Source: G965247475 sp965247475
GTDB taxonomy: Bacteria > Chloroflexota > UBA11872
Direction of reading: 5' to 3'
Length of the DNA: 64,000 nt
Assembly (NCBI GenBank): GCA_965247475.1
Contig: OZ252016.1
Span: 1,550,001-1,614,000 of the forward strand
A program made the translations under genes and the position numbers. Under the pieces are notes generated by a model. The model saw only the letters and a list, made by a program, of their open reading frames with translations. It was not told where the DNA came from and searched no databases. Positions 17,707-27,400 of the stretch are shown here, one piece after another (positions within the stretch are counted from its first letter, which is position 1; each line of letters begins with the position of its first letter).

Positions 17707-18861
17707 ATGTTGATAGACGTGTACGACGTTGTGATCGTGGGTGCGGGCGTCATGGGCTGCGCCACGGCGTACTGGCTCAGCCGGGCAGGCAAGCGCGTGG
17801 CGTTGCTTGACAAGTACAGCCCGGCCCACGTGCGAGCAGCCTCCGCCGACGAATCCCGCATGGTGCGATACCAGTATCGCGGGCAGACGTTGTACACCGA
17901 GATGGTTGCCGGCGCCGTGGAGCTCTGGAAGGAATTCGACCGCCGGTCGGGAACCAGCTTCTATCAGGAGCAGGGCACCCTCGGCTTGCAGTCCCAGCCC
18001 GACTACCCTCCCCTGATCGACGGCTATGAGGGTCTGCGCGAGCTTGGGTATCAGCCGCAGTGGCTGGACGCGGGCGACCTGCGGCGCCGGTTTCCCCAGT
18101 TTGCCAATGTGGATTCCGGCTACATCCTCGAAGGCATGGGCGGCTACGTAGCCGCGGGGCCGGTGACGCGAGCGCTGGCCGAGGCGGCCGCGGAGCTTGG
18201 CGCAGAGGTGCGGGCGGGCGCCGAGATCGTGGAGCTGCGGGAGTCAGGTGGGCGCCTCGCGAGCGTCGTCACCAGGGACGGGCGTGCGTTCGAGGCCGAG
18301 GTATTCGTCATCGCGGCCGGATCATGGACCGCGGGGCTGCTGCCCGAACTGCCGATCCGCGTGCGGCCCACCGCCGCGCGGCTCCACTATCTAAAGCCCA
18401 GGGACCAGGCCGCGTATTCGTTTCCACGTCTGCTGCCCTTCTTCGTGCTGGACACGCATTTCTACGGGTTTCCGGTGCACTGGCGCAGATGTGTGAAGGT
18501 GGCGGACACCACGATCGGCGCGCCGTTCGATCCCGACCGCGAGCGCGAGCACGACGACCCAACAGCGCTGGCGAAGCTGCGGCACGTCCTGCGCCGCCAC
18601 ATGCCGGACCTCAGCGAAGCCGAGGTGGTCTACAGCAAGACCTGCACGTACGCGATGACCCCGGACACCGACTTTGTCATCGACTACCTGCCGAATCGAG
18701 CCAACGCGATCGTTGCGGCGGGATTCTCAGGACATGGGTTCAAGTTCGGCATCCTGATCGGTCGAATCCTGGCGGACCTGGCCATGCACGGCACCACGCG
18801 CTGGGACCTAACCCGCTTTCGGCTGGACCGCCCGGCTGTGCCCATGGACGGGCACTGGTAA
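17707..18861 (+). CDS. FAD-dependent amine oxidase (monomeric sarcosine / N-methyltryptophan oxidase-like)
   Basis: A 384-residue DAO-family flavoenzyme. The FAD motif is VIVGAGVMGCATAYWLSRAG near the N-terminus. KTCTYAMTPDTDFVID (about residue 315) carries the cysteine that binds FAD covalently in monomeric sarcosine oxidase, and SGHGFKF is the family's C-terminal flavin loop. It would oxidise an N-methyl amino acid or related secondary amine with release of hydrogen peroxide. The ATG at 17707 directly precedes the FAD strand. It is convergent with the dipeptidase, 22 bases apart. Confidence 0.86.
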   Translation: MLIDVYDVVIVGAGVMGCATAYWLSRAGKRVALLDKYSPAHVRAASADESRMVRYQYRGQTLYTEMVAGAVELWKEFDRRSGTSFYQEQGTLGLQSQPDYPPLIDGYEGLRELGYQPQWLDAGDLRRRFPQFANVDSGYILEGMGGYVAAGPVTRALAEAAAELGAEVRAGAEIVELRESGGRLASVVTRDGRAFEAEVFVIAAGSWTAGLLPELPIRVRPTAARLHYLKPRDQAAYSFPRLLPFFVLDTHFYGFPVHWRRCVKVADTTIGAPFDPDREREHDDPTALAKLRHVLRRHMPDLSEAEVVYSKTCTYAMTPDTDFVIDYLPNRANAIVAAGFSGHGFKFGILIGRILADLAMHGTTRWDLTRFRLDRPAVPMDGHW

Positions 18862-18883
18862 CCCTCCCACTACGCGCGGGCGG

Positions 18884-19906
18884 TCACTCGTCGCGCCAGA
18901 CCTCGCCAAACAGTCGCAGCCAGTTCCCGCCCAGAATCTTGCGCGCCGCGTCTTCGTCATAGCCGCGCCGCAACAGGCCCTCGGCCACGTTCACAAACTC
19001 CAGCGGACCGGCAAAGCCGCGCAGGTGGCGGTATGGCTGAGGCACGTCGCCAGACTTGAGGAGCGGCTCGCGGCCGTGCGACGAGCCGATCCAGGCAAAC
19101 CACTCGCGGGTCCGGCCCATGCAGAAGTCCGTACCGATGGCCACCTGGTCCACGCCGACCATGTCCACCAGGTAGTCAATCGTGTCCAGATAGTCGTCCA
19201 GCGTCGAGTCGTAGCCACGGGGGTGGTGAGCGGGAAAAGCATTCGCACCGACTACGCCGCCCCGGCTGGTGAGGGCGCGAATCGCCTCATCGGTTTTGTT
19301 GCGTGGATAGTCCGTCTGGGAACGTGCGTTCGCGTGGGTGAATGCCACGGGCTGCTCGGAGTGTTCGATCGTTTCCAGCACCGTGCGATCCCCCACGTGA
19401 GAGAGATCGATCAGGATGCCAAGGTGGTTCATCTCGCGAATCGCGGCGAGACCGATGTGACTCAAGCCTTCATCGGTACGCTCCCAGCAGCCGTTTCCGA
19501 AGAGGTTCCGCTCGTTGTAGGTGAGTTGGACGATGCGCACTCCCAGCGCGTGGAAGAGGCGGAAGCGCCGCACGTCGTTTCCCACGGGGGCCGCGTTCTG
19601 CCAGCCCAGGATGATGCCGGTGCGCCCTTCAGCCTTGGCGGCGTGGATGTCGGCCACCCGATGTACCGGCCGGATGTAGGCGGCGTAGTCCTCAAACCAG
19701 CGCAGCCAGGTGGTGAGGTTGTCCAGGGTTTCCTGGAACCCTTCCCAGATCGCCGAGGTGGCGTTGACGGCCGTCACGCCCCCGTCACGCAGATCGCGGA
19801 AGATGCGCTCCTTGCCCCAGTTGCTGGTGTCGAGACCGTCGATCACCACGGCCGTGTCGAACAGACGGAGGGCCGCAGCACTCGGCGCCGATGGCTCAGT
19901 CGTCAT
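18884..19906 (-). CDS. Membrane dipeptidase, M19 family
   Basis: A 340-residue TIM-barrel zinc hydrolase of the renal-dipeptidase family. Visible motifs: VIDGLDTSN near the start (where the usual HNDxP is altered, so one His ligand is not obvious), LTYNERNLFGNGCWE, GILIDLSHVGDRTVLE (His ligand), FTHANARS (His ligand) and VAIGTDFCMG (Asp). M19 enzymes hydrolyse dipeptides, often with a D-residue. The altered first motif is shared by many uncharacterised M19 homologues. The gene is transcribed towards the MSOX-like gene. Confidence 0.86.
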   Translation of the reverse strand: MTTEPSAPSAAALRLFDTAVVIDGLDTSNWGKERIFRDLRDGGVTAVNATSAIWEGFQETLDNLTTWLRWFEDYAAYIRPVHRVADIHAAKAEGRTGIILGWQNAAPVGNDVRRFRLFHALGVRIVQLTYNERNLFGNGCWERTDEGLSHIGLAAIREMNHLGILIDLSHVGDRTVLETIEHSEQPVAFTHANARSQTDYPRNKTDEAIRALTSRGGVVGANAFPAHHPRGYDSTLDDYLDTIDYLVDMVGVDQVAIGTDFCMGRTREWFAWIGSSHGREPLLKSGDVPQPYRHLRGFAGPLEFVNVAEGLLRRGYDEDAARKILGGNWLRLFGEVWRDE

Positions 19907-20715
19907 GGCCGTCTCCGTTGGGCAAGGCCCGGCGCCTCACCCTGCGCGGGCGGGCGTAGCCGGGGGTGATCCTAGCCGGAATTCGAATGCAACAGCCAGC
20001 GCTACTGGGAAAGGCCCTAGTCGGCGTGCCGCAGCGCCATCCCATGCCGCCCGCAGTGCGGGCCACGTGGCCATGCGATTCCTTCGATGAACTCCGGGCA
20101 GACCCCTCGCGCTGCTCGGAACGACGCGGGAGGGAGGCCGTGGCCCGGCTGATCACTCGCGCCGTCGCCGCCTGCCAGCCCCGGATCACAAATCCGTTCG
20201 ATCGGCAACAAACGGACGCCGACCGTCGGCGGGGCGCTACGATGTGCGCCGCAGGCCCTCGTTCGATAGGGCTCTGGAGCGAGCCCACATCGAACGGAGT
20301 GGCCTTCACTGCGTCCACAACGCGAGCAGGAGCTACAGCTACGCCGCTCTCCTCCAGATCATCATGACCGACGGGGTGAACCGCCGAGACCACCGGCGTC
20401 TCCCGCTCCCTCTCCACACGGCCGGCTTCGAACCGACGGGCCGTCGCGGGGACTTCGACTGGTCCGCCTCCGTCACGCTCGACCGCCTCGCCAACGCCGG
20501 CGGCGGCCGGCGTTGGCCCGACACAGGTCACTGCCGGCGGGAGCGAAGATCGTTGACCCGCGCACCCGGTCCTGATATCAGTCCACTTGCCGTATACCCC
20601 TGGGCCAGTTCTTACAGGGCAGGCCATGTGTAAGGTGATGGGCGCGCCTCTTCATCTCTTGGCTAAACCATCGACAGCTATTGCTCTCACACAGAACAGG
20701 TAGGTTAGAGCAAGA
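19907..20715. other. Long intergenic region before the RND gene
   Basis: About 810 bases with several overlapping frames on both strands but no recognisable protein. A dispersed-repeat piece (CCATGCGATTCCTTCGATGA type) lies near 20072. A hairpin GCCAACGCCGG / CCGGCGTTGGC with a six-base loop lies at 20490-20517. The promoter of the RND gene should be at the right end; no clear -35/-10 was found. Confidence 0.5.
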
Positions 20716-23700
20716 ATGCGTTTCATCACCGCCACCGCCATCAGCAAGCGAACCGTCACTCTGCTGGCAGTGGTCCTGCTTCTGGCCGGAGGAGTCTTCG
20801 CCTACAACTCTCTCCAGACAGAGCTCTTCCCTGAGATCGAATTCCCGCTGGTGGCCATCAGCACCTCTTACCCGTCGGTCGACCCGACCGGGGTGGTCCA
20901 GTACGTTACTGCGCCCATAGAACAAGCCATTGCGGGTACGGACGGACTGGAATCTCTTCAGTCGACCAGTTTCGAGGGCAATTCTCTGGTGCTGGCGACT
21001 TTTAAATTCGGTACCGACATGGCCAACACGGAGAGCACCATTGAATCTTCCGTGGGCAACATCTCCTTCCCCAACGGGGTGGAGAAGCCAACGATAGGCC
21101 GATTCAGTCCCGATCTGGCTCCAGTGCTTCGGTTCAGTGTGGTCTCTGACCAGGGGCTCGAGGTAGTGGCCCCGATCGTGCAGACGCAGATCCTTCCCAA
21201 ACTCGTTGACATCGATGGCGTTCTGCAGGTGCAGGCCACCGGTCAAGTGCAGCGGCAGATACAAGTATCCGTTGACCCGGACCGGCTGGAGGTCAAGGGA
21301 GTCTTACTCCCTCAAGTCGCCGCGGCCTTGAGCGAGAACAACGTCATCCTGCCGACTGGCCTACTGTTCAGCGCCGGGCAAGCAATGCCGGTAAAGACTA
21401 CCCACATCCTCGGTTCCGTCGAAGACATCGAGAACCTGGTGGTTGCATCACCTCCCTCTGGTCCCGTGTTGCTGTCCGACGTGGCCAGCGTCGCCCTGAT
21501 GGGTGGGACCCCCACCAGCATCTCGCGCACCAACGGCAAAGACGCCATCAACGTGTCCATTGTCAAGGAGGCCGAGGCCAACACGATTGAGGTGACCGAG
21601 GCCGTGCGGGGGGCGCTGGCCGAGCTCACCGAGCTTCCCCCCGGAGTCGATATCATCATCGTTTCGGACCAGGGACCGCAGATCCAGGAGCAGATCGATA
21701 CGCTGCTGCGAGAGGCGGCCTTCGGCTTCCTGTTCGCGGTCACCGTCGTCTTCATCTTCATGTTGACCATCCGGCCGACGGTGATTCGTGGATTGCTGAC
21801 CACTGTGCGCCCCACTGTTGTGATCGCACTGACCATCCCCCTCAGCGTGCTGACCGGCGTGCTCCTCATGGCGTGGCAGGACATGTCCCTGAACTTCATG
21901 ACGCTGGGCGGTCTGGCCATTGCCGTGGGCCGGGTAGTGGACGATGCCATCGTCGTGCTGGAGAACGTTTACCGGCACATTCAGGCCGGACGGGAGCGAT
22001 GGCGGGCGGCGCTGGACGCTACGGTCGAGGTGGGTCCAGCCATCTTCGCCTCGACGTTGACCACCATCGTCGTTTTCATTCCGCTGGGGTTCATCGAGGG
22101 CCTGGTGGGGGCTTTCTTCCTACCCTTCGCCATCACGATCAGCTTCGCGCTGGCGGCGTCGCTGGTGGTGGCGCTGACCGCCGTTCCGGTCCTGGGGGCG
22201 TACCTGCTGCGGCCGGGCGACCTTCCCGAGGCGGCGGCCGACGACGACATCTCGTTCGTCCATGAGACCTGGATGCAGCGCGCCTACACTCCCGTGCTGC
22301 GGTGGTCGTTAGGGCACAAGGCCGCCACGCTCACAGGCGCGATCGTGCTCACCGGCGCCAGCCTGTTCCTGCTGTCCCTTATCCCGGTAACTCTGTTCCC
22401 CACCAGCGAGGCCCGCAGCGTGAACATCGAAGTGAGCCTCCCGCCGGGCACCCCACCCAACCGAACGCTGTCCGAGGTAATAGAAATCGAAGACCGAGTC
22501 GGCGGCCTGGCAGAGACATACACCTCGACGATCGGCGTGACCGGCCTGGCCTCCGGAGGCGGCCCCGGGGGATCCAACAGGGCCAGGATCCTGGTGACGT
22601 TGCGCTCGGATGCGCCCGCGGACGTGGCAACCACGCTGAGGGAGGACTTGCAGAAGCCGGACCGCCTGGTACGGATCACCGAGATCGTTGATGGGCCGCC
22701 ATCTGGCGGGGTAGATATCAGCGTATCCGGATCGAATTACGACAGCATCAGGGCTGTCTCTCAGGAGCTCATGGCCGCTCTAGGGACCGTGGATGGAGTG
22801 GTCAACCTGGAGAGCGACGTAACCCAAGCCCGGGAAGAGGTCGCGATCAATGTCGACCCGGCCGCCGCCGCTCGCATCGGGCTCAACACGCGCCAGGTCG
22901 GGTTGCAGCTGAGCCAGTTCCTGGTGGGTCGCGCGGTCACCACAGTCGATATCGACGGCCAGGCCACCGATGTGATCCTGTCCGGCAACCGGGCAGCCTT
23001 GAGCAGCATCGACAAGATCCAGGATCTGATGATCGCCGGACCCGGAGGCGCCGCACCGCTGCGTGAGCTGGCTCGAGTGACGACGCAAGAGGGGCCGGTC
23101 ACCATTACGCGCACCGACGGTCAGCGTTCCGCCAGCATCAGCGGAGAGATCACCGCTGAGGACACCCAGGCCGTGGGACAAGAGATCGATTCCCGGATCG
23201 CGGCGCTATCCCTGCCACCGGGGGTAAGCGTTACCAGCGGCGGGATATTCGCTGACATCGCCGAAGGATTCCAGGCGATATTCCTCTCCATGGCCGTGGG
23301 CATCGTCCTGATGTACCTGGTGATGGTGGCCAGCCTGGGATCGTTGCGGAATCCGTTCATCATCGTATTGAGCCTTCCCCTGGCCCTGATCGGGGTGCTG
23401 GTGGCCCTGGCCGTCACCGGCCACACGCTGGGACTGCCGGCCATGATGGGCACCCTGCTGCTGATCGGCATCGTGGTGACCAACGCCATCGTGCTCATCG
23501 CCTTCGTCGAGCAACTGCGGGCCAAGGGAATGTCAGCCGCCGAGGCCCTGATCACCGGCGGCCGCGTTCGGCTGCGCCCGATTCTGATGACGGCGATGAC
23601 CACCAGCTTCGCGCTGCTGCCGCTGGCAGCCTTCTCCGGCGGTGAGGGCGGCATTATCAGTGCCGAACTGGCCACGGTGGTCATCGGGGGACTGATCAGC

Positions 23701-23817
23701 TCCACCGGTCTGACGCTGATCGTGGTGCCCGTTATCTACTACCTGTTCCACGTCAGCATTCCCAGTCTGTCGCGGCGAATCCAACGAGCGCCGGTCGCCG
23801 CACAGCAGGCGCAATAG
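20716..23817 (+). CDS. RND-family efflux transporter (AcrB/MdtB-like)
   Basis: A 1033-residue resistance-nodulation-division pump of the usual length. The N-terminal helix is followed by LFPEIEFPLVAISTSYPS, the classic RND signature. TM4 carries GRVVDDAIVVLENVYRH with the two proton-relay aspartates, and LITGGRVRLRPILMTAMTT is the second-half signature. Two periplasmic porter domains lie at about 35-300 and 560-830. No membrane-fusion protein or TolC gene is linked, so a monoderm-type role (as in MmpL/HAE-2-like or SecDF-like use of RND folds) or unlinked partners must be assumed. No good ribosome site precedes the ATG. Substrate is unknown. Confidence 0.93.
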   Translation: MRFITATAISKRTVTLLAVVLLLAGGVFAYNSLQTELFPEIEFPLVAISTSYPSVDPTGVVQYVTAPIEQAIAGTDGLESLQSTSFEGNSLVLATFKFGTDMANTESTIESSVGNISFPNGVEKPTIGRFSPDLAPVLRFSVVSDQGLEVVAPIVQTQILPKLVDIDGVLQVQATGQVQRQIQVSVDPDRLEVKGVLLPQVAAALSENNVILPTGLLFSAGQAMPVKTTHILGSVEDIENLVVASPPSGPVLLSDVASVALMGGTPTSISRTNGKDAINVSIVKEAEANTIEVTEAVRGALAELTELPPGVDIIIVSDQGPQIQEQIDTLLREAAFGFLFAVTVVFIFMLTIRPTVIRGLLTTVRPTVVIALTIPLSVLTGVLLMAWQDMSLNFMTLGGLAIAVGRVVDDAIVVLENVYRHIQAGRERWRAALDATVEVGPAIFASTLTTIVVFIPLGFIEGLVGAFFLPFAITISFALAASLVVALTAVPVLGAYLLRPGDLPEAAADDDISFVHETWMQRAYTPVLRWSLGHKAATLTGAIVLTGASLFLLSLIPVTLFPTSEARSVNIEVSLPPGTPPNRTLSEVIEIEDRVGGLAETYTSTIGVTGLASGGGPGGSNRARILVTLRSDAPADVATTLREDLQKPDRLVRITEIVDGPPSGGVDISVSGSNYDSIRAVSQELMAALGTVDGVVNLESDVTQAREEVAINVDPAAAARIGLNTRQVGLQLSQFLVGRAVTTVDIDGQATDVILSGNRAALSSIDKIQDLMIAGPGGAAPLRELARVTTQEGPVTITRTDGQRSASISGEITAEDTQAVGQEIDSRIAALSLPPGVSVTSGGIFADIAEGFQAIFLSMAVGIVLMYLVMVASLGSLRNPFIIVLSLPLALIGVLVALAVTGHTLGLPAMMGTLLLIGIVVTNAIVLIAFVEQLRAKGMSAAEALITGGRVRLRPILMTAMTTSFALLPLAAFSGGEGGIISAELATVVIGGLISSTGLTLIVVPVIYYLFHVSIPSLSRRIQRAPVAAQQAQ

Positions 23818-24009
23818 AGGAGCGCGAAGAGCCGCTTAGCCCTCGGCTGCGACGAGCGCCACTGCCGATCCGCGAGAGCTCAGCAATCACCGATGAGTGC
23901 GCCGGGACCACGGTGACGGACGGGCCCTTCGATGCACTCAGGACGTGCTTTCGACGGTCCGACGGCCGCACCCACCCGACGACCTTCTTATGGTCTATAT
24001 TTGGTTCGA

Positions 24010-24022
24010 AAGGAGATGGCCT
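24010..24022 (+). promoter_or_regulatory. Ribosome binding site deciding the YefM-like GTG start
   Basis: AAGGAG at 24010-24015 lies 7 bases before the GTG at 24023; the longer open frame upstream has no such site. An AT-rich TATATT at 23996-24001 could be a -10 element, but no matching -35 is clear. Confidence 0.5.
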
Positions 24023-24298
24023 GTGAAGCTGTCCCGCCAGATCAAGCCGATCAGTTATGTCAAGGCGCACGCCGCCGAGATCGTGCGCACGCTCGGGGAG
24101 CGGCGAGAGCCCCTGATCATCACCCAGAACGGCGAAGCCAAGGTGGTCATGCAGGACATCGCCAGCTACGAGCAGATGCAGGAGACGATGTCGCTGCTCA
24201 AGATCCTCGCGCTGGGCGGCCGCCAGATCGCGGAGGGCCAGGTGCAACCCGCCGCTGATGTGATTGCGCGGCTACGGGAGCGGCGAATGGATCGCTGA
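24023..24298 (+). CDS. Antitoxin, Phd/YefM family
   Basis: A 91-residue antitoxin. The N-terminal Phd/YefM fold is visible in IKPISYVKAHAAEIVRTLGE and PLIITQNGEAKVVMQDIASY (residues about 7-50), which binds the operator. The C-terminal helix (EGQVQPAADVIARLRERR) would wrap around the toxin. It neutralises the toxin encoded by the next gene and represses its own promoter, as known for the family. The stop overlaps the toxin's ATG by one base, giving tight coupling. Confidence 0.9.
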   Translation: MKLSRQIKPISYVKAHAAEIVRTLGERREPLIITQNGEAKVVMQDIASYEQMQETMSLLKILALGGRQIAEGQVQPAADVIARLRERRMDR

Positions 24299-24624
24299 TG
24301 CCCTTCCTGGTCCAGTTGACCGATGACGCGGCACGCGACTTGGAAGATATCTGCGACTACCTCGCTCAGCACCATGCGCCCGGCAGGGCGGATCATGTGC
24401 TGGAGCGGATCGAAGAGGTGTTCAGCAGCCGATCGGAGCATCCCCACCGCGGGAGTCACCCGAAGGAACTGCGAGACATCGGAATTCGGGACCATCGCGA
24501 GATCTTCCTCGAGCCCTACCGCATCATCTACCGGGTGCTGGACAACACCGTCCATGTGCTCGTGATCGCTGATGGGCGGCGCGACATGCAGACGTTGCTG
24601 CAGCGGCGCTTGCTGCTGGCATAA
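24298..24624 (+). CDS. Toxin, RelE/ParE family
   Basis: A 108-residue toxin of the RelE/ParE superfamily. Visible elements are VQLTDDAARDLEDICDYLAQ, RSEHPHRGSHPKELRD and YRIIYRVLDNTVHVLVIADGRR, the beta-sheet core with the basic residues used by RelE-type mRNA interferases. Whether it cuts ribosome-bound mRNA (RelE) or inhibits gyrase (ParE) cannot be told from sequence. It is the second gene of a complete antitoxin-first module right after the RND gene. Confidence 0.9.
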   Translation: MPFLVQLTDDAARDLEDICDYLAQHHAPGRADHVLERIEEVFSSRSEHPHRGSHPKELRDIGIRDHREIFLEPYRIIYRVLDNTVHVLVIADGRRDMQTLLQRRLLLA

Positions 24625-24686
24625 CGTACCGAGAGGCCCCGTCCACGGGAAGCGGCGCGAGCCAGCTCGAAGGTGGGTCGGCGCGG

Positions 24687-25037
24687 CTATTTGGGTGGCC
24701 GGGACGTGGCCTGTCCGTCGGCGGGTTCGAACATGGGTCCGCGCTCGGCATCGACGCCGGTGATGGTGACCGACGCGCCCTGCTCGGCCGGCGCGTCACC
24801 CGTCAATCGCCCCATGACCGCGATCCCCTCTTCGAGATCGACGAGCACGACGGTGTACGGCGCCTCATCCTCGTAGCGCGTCGGGGCGATGTGGATGGTG
24901 GTCCAGGCCCGGATTCGACCGCGCCCGCTGAGCGACACCGGGTCTCGTTCATCGCTCCCGCATTGCGTGCAGCGTTGCTGCGGCGCCAGGTATGTGAATC
25001 CGCAGGTCCGGCACTGGTAGCCGGCGGTGGCGCTCAC
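24687..25037 (-). CDS. DUF35 / OB-fold zinc-ribbon protein
   Basis: A 116-residue protein. The N-terminus is a rubredoxin-like zinc ribbon (CRTCGFTYLAPQQRCTQC, two CxxC pairs), followed by an OB fold (GRGRIRAWTTIHIAP ... PYTVVLVDLEEGIAVMGRL). Such proteins form complexes with thiolases (as in HMG-CoA synthase/thiolase complexes and the Ltp2-ChsH2 aldolase) and help channel acyl-CoA. It is encoded 6 bases after the thiolase on the same strand, the standard pairing. Confidence 0.88.
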   Translation of the reverse strand: MSATAGYQCRTCGFTYLAPQQRCTQCGSDERDPVSLSGRGRIRAWTTIHIAPTRYEDEAPYTVVLVDLEEGIAVMGRLTGDAPAEQGASVTITGVDAERGPMFEPADGQATSRPPK

Positions 25038-25043
25038 GCCTGG

Positions 25044-26216
25044 TCAGGCCCGCGCGAGAATATGGACCGTCGCCAGCGCGCCGGCGCCTCCAACGTTGTG
25101 AGCGAGCGCGACCTCCGCCCCGTCGACCTGGTTGGGCGCGGCGCCGCGCAACTGCTGGACGAGCTCATAGATCTGGCCGAGTCCCGAAGCGCCGACCGGG
25201 TGGCCTTTCGAGATCAGCCCACCGCTCGGGTTTACGGGGAGGCGTCCGTCCAGCCGCGTCTCGCCGGCCGCGACGGCCGGCCCGCCCGCGCCCTTCTCGA
25301 AGAAGCCCAGATCCTCGGTGGCCAGGATCTCCGCGATCGTAAAGCAGTCGTGCACTTCGGCGACATCGATGTCTTCGGGCCCGACATCGGCCATCTCGTA
25401 GGCCTCGCCCACGGCCGCGAGCGTGGCCGAGAACGTCGTCAGGTCGTCCATCTGCGTGAGCGCCGTGGGCCCGGAGGCGTGCCCGGACCCGAGAATCCGG
25501 ACCGGATCGGACGCGAACTCCGCCGCGACGTCGCGCGTGCACACCAGGGCCGCCGCGGCGCCATCGCTGGTCGGCGGGCAGTCGAACAGGCGAATCGGCT
25601 CGGCGATGAAGCGCGAGTTGACGACTTCCTCGACACTGGTTGGCTTGCGGAACTGCGCCTTCGGATTGGTGATGCCGTTTCCGTGGTTCTTGACCGACAC
25701 CTCGGCGATTTGCTCGCGGGTCGTGCCGTATTTCGCCATGTGCTCTTCCATGATCATGGCGAACGTGCCCGGAAATGTGAGGCCGGTTCGCATCTCGAGC
25801 GTCTCGTCGCCGGCGGTCGAGAGCGCCGCCGTGACCTCGCCAATCGGTATCTCGCTCATCTTCTCGACGCCGACGGCCAGCACGACGTCGTACATACCGA
25901 GCGCGACGGGCAGATACGCGTGGCGAAGCGCCAGCCCGCCCGACGCGCACGCGCCCTCGACTTTGGTTGACGGGACCCCGGTCAGGCCCAGGCGCCCCGC
26001 CACGACCGGCGCCAGCGAGCCCTGCGCGGCCAGCCGTTCGCCGATGAAGTTGCCGAGATAGATGGCTTGAACGCGGTCCGCTGGGATACCGCTGTCGTCG
26101 AGCGCGCCGCGGGCCGCCGCCACGGCCAGGCTGACAATATCCTCGCCCTCGCGCTTGCCAAACGGCGTGGAGCCGACACCCGCGATGAGGGCCTCGCGCG
26201 CGCCGTTAGCGGCCAT
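25044..26216 (-). CDS. Thiolase-family protein (SCP-x / acetyl-CoA acetyltransferase-like)
   Basis: A 390-residue thiolase. The nucleophilic cysteine lies in KVEGACASGGLAL (about residue 89), the catalytic His in VAEVHDCFTIAE, and the second active-site loop is SKGHPVGASGLGQ. The EVHDCF form marks the SCP-x/thiolase-like subgroup, where the second Cys of canonical thiolases is absent. It could carry out Claisen condensation or its reverse on an acyl-CoA together with the DUF35 protein. The start is ATG 26216; the gap to the next gene (26217-26476) contains nothing recognised. Confidence 0.9.
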   Translation of the reverse strand: MAANGAREALIAGVGSTPFGKREGEDIVSLAVAAARGALDDSGIPADRVQAIYLGNFIGERLAAQGSLAPVVAGRLGLTGVPSTKVEGACASGGLALRHAYLPVALGMYDVVLAVGVEKMSEIPIGEVTAALSTAGDETLEMRTGLTFPGTFAMIMEEHMAKYGTTREQIAEVSVKNHGNGITNPKAQFRKPTSVEEVVNSRFIAEPIRLFDCPPTSDGAAAALVCTRDVAAEFASDPVRILGSGHASGPTALTQMDDLTTFSATLAAVGEAYEMADVGPEDIDVAEVHDCFTIAEILATEDLGFFEKGAGGPAVAAGETRLDGRLPVNPSGGLISKGHPVGASGLGQIYELVQQLRGAAPNQVDGAEVALAHNVGGAGALATVHILARA

Positions 26217-26476
26217 GACACTTGTTGCCGCGGACGCTATGGCCTCGGCACCCGCCGGGTTCGAAGCGTCGCGATCCCCACCTCATACCCAGGTTGTAGC
26301 ACCTTCGCCCCGACCGCCCCGGAAGATTTCCCGCTGTGCACCGGACCCCGTCGCGCTTCCCGTATCAGCAGCTTCACACCTCGCGGTCACACCCAATCCG
26401 ATCGACACTGCTCGGCGCACTCGAGGATCTGCAAGACGCCACGGATCGATCGGGACGGTCTCGGAGCTACGGTCGG

Positions 26477-27400
26477 TCACCCGACGCGCGTGGTGTCGAA
26501 GCGCCTCGGGAAGAACTCGGCGCAATTCGACCCCAGCCACTCGATGCTGAGTCGCATCCAGAGCTGAGGGTCATAGTCGGACAGACACGGCGGCTCCATG
26601 CAGTTTGGAATCGAGTCCGGGTCCGGCGCGCCGTGCTGCAAGATCTCGAAAATCTCGCGGATCTCGACGCTGCCATGGCCGACCGGCGCGTGGAAGAACT
26701 TGGGCTCGCCGGTGGTCGTGATCGACTGCACGCGCATGTCCCGAAGATGCGTCATGACGGTGTACGGCGCCGCCAGACGGGCGGCCTCGACCTGGTCTTC
26801 GACGACGTTGAGGCTGTTCGAGAAGTCGTAGTTGACGCGCAGCCAGGGCGAGTCGACCCCCTCGATCACCGGCACGATCTCGCTCATGCGGTAGTCCATG
26901 TGATTCTCCAGCGCCAGCACGACGCCGAAGTCCCCGGCGATGCGGGCGAGCTCGCCGAGATTGCGAATCATGTTGTCGATCTGTTGCCCGATCGGCATCT
27001 CACTGCTGAAGTGCCCGAACCGGATGCCGCCGTTGGGCATCGGTTGCCCTTCGGCGCCCGGCGGATCCGCATTGACGACCTCGGAGAGCCTGGCGCCGCC
27101 CGCGTGCACGAGCCGGAGCTGCGCGACGGCGGCGTCCCGAATCGCCGGCCACTCATCCGCCGTGACGGCCCAAGCGCCGCTCACGGACCCTACCCAGGCG
27201 ATTCCATGCTCGGCGAGACGCCTGCCGGTCGCGGCGGCCGCCGGCGCATCGTGGAACCAACTCGACCCCATGTGCAGAGCCTCGAGGCCCCACTCGACGC
27301 AGCGATCGATCCACCAATCAACCTCATCCCCGATCGCGGCCGGGCCGACGGTCGTGGACCCATACGGGTACCGCATGCCACGGAATCCGAACTCGGGCAT
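26477..27400 (-). CDS. Sugar phosphate isomerase/epimerase-like TIM barrel
   Basis: A protein of about 307 residues (AP endonuclease 2-like fold, PF01261). Visible strands include EFGFRGMRY, LEALHMGSSWF, VLALENHMDYRMSEIVPVIE (the metal-binding Glu), LRVNYDFSNSLNV (Asp) and YTVMTHLRDMRV (His). These match the metal site of IolE/IolI-like enzymes. The start is uncertain: ATG 27400 fits the first barrel strand, but a GTG at 27463 has GGAG eight bases upstream. It is divergent from a second epimerase (27588); both may serve the same pathway under a shared control region. Confidence 0.8.
   Translation of the reverse strand: MPEFGFRGMRYPYGSTTVGPAAIGDEVDWWIDRCVEWGLEALHMGSSWFHDAPAAAATGRRLAEHGIAWVGSVSGAWAVTADEWPAIRDAAVAQLRLVHAGGARLSEVVNADPPGAEGQPMPNGGIRFGHFSSEMPIGQQIDNMIRNLGELARIAGDFGVVLALENHMDYRMSEIVPVIEGVDSPWLRVNYDFSNSLNVVEDQVEAARLAAPYTVMTHLRDMRVQSITTTGEPKFFHAPVGHGSVEIREIFEILQHGAPDPDSIPNCMEPPCLSDYDPQLWMRLSIEWLGSNCAEFFPRRFDTTRVG

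Noticed and set aside
19896..20627. A 243-codon minus-strand frame before the RND gene
   Set aside because: Low-complexity Arg/Ala/Gly composition, no ribosome site, no recognisable motif, and it crosses a repeat piece and a hairpin.
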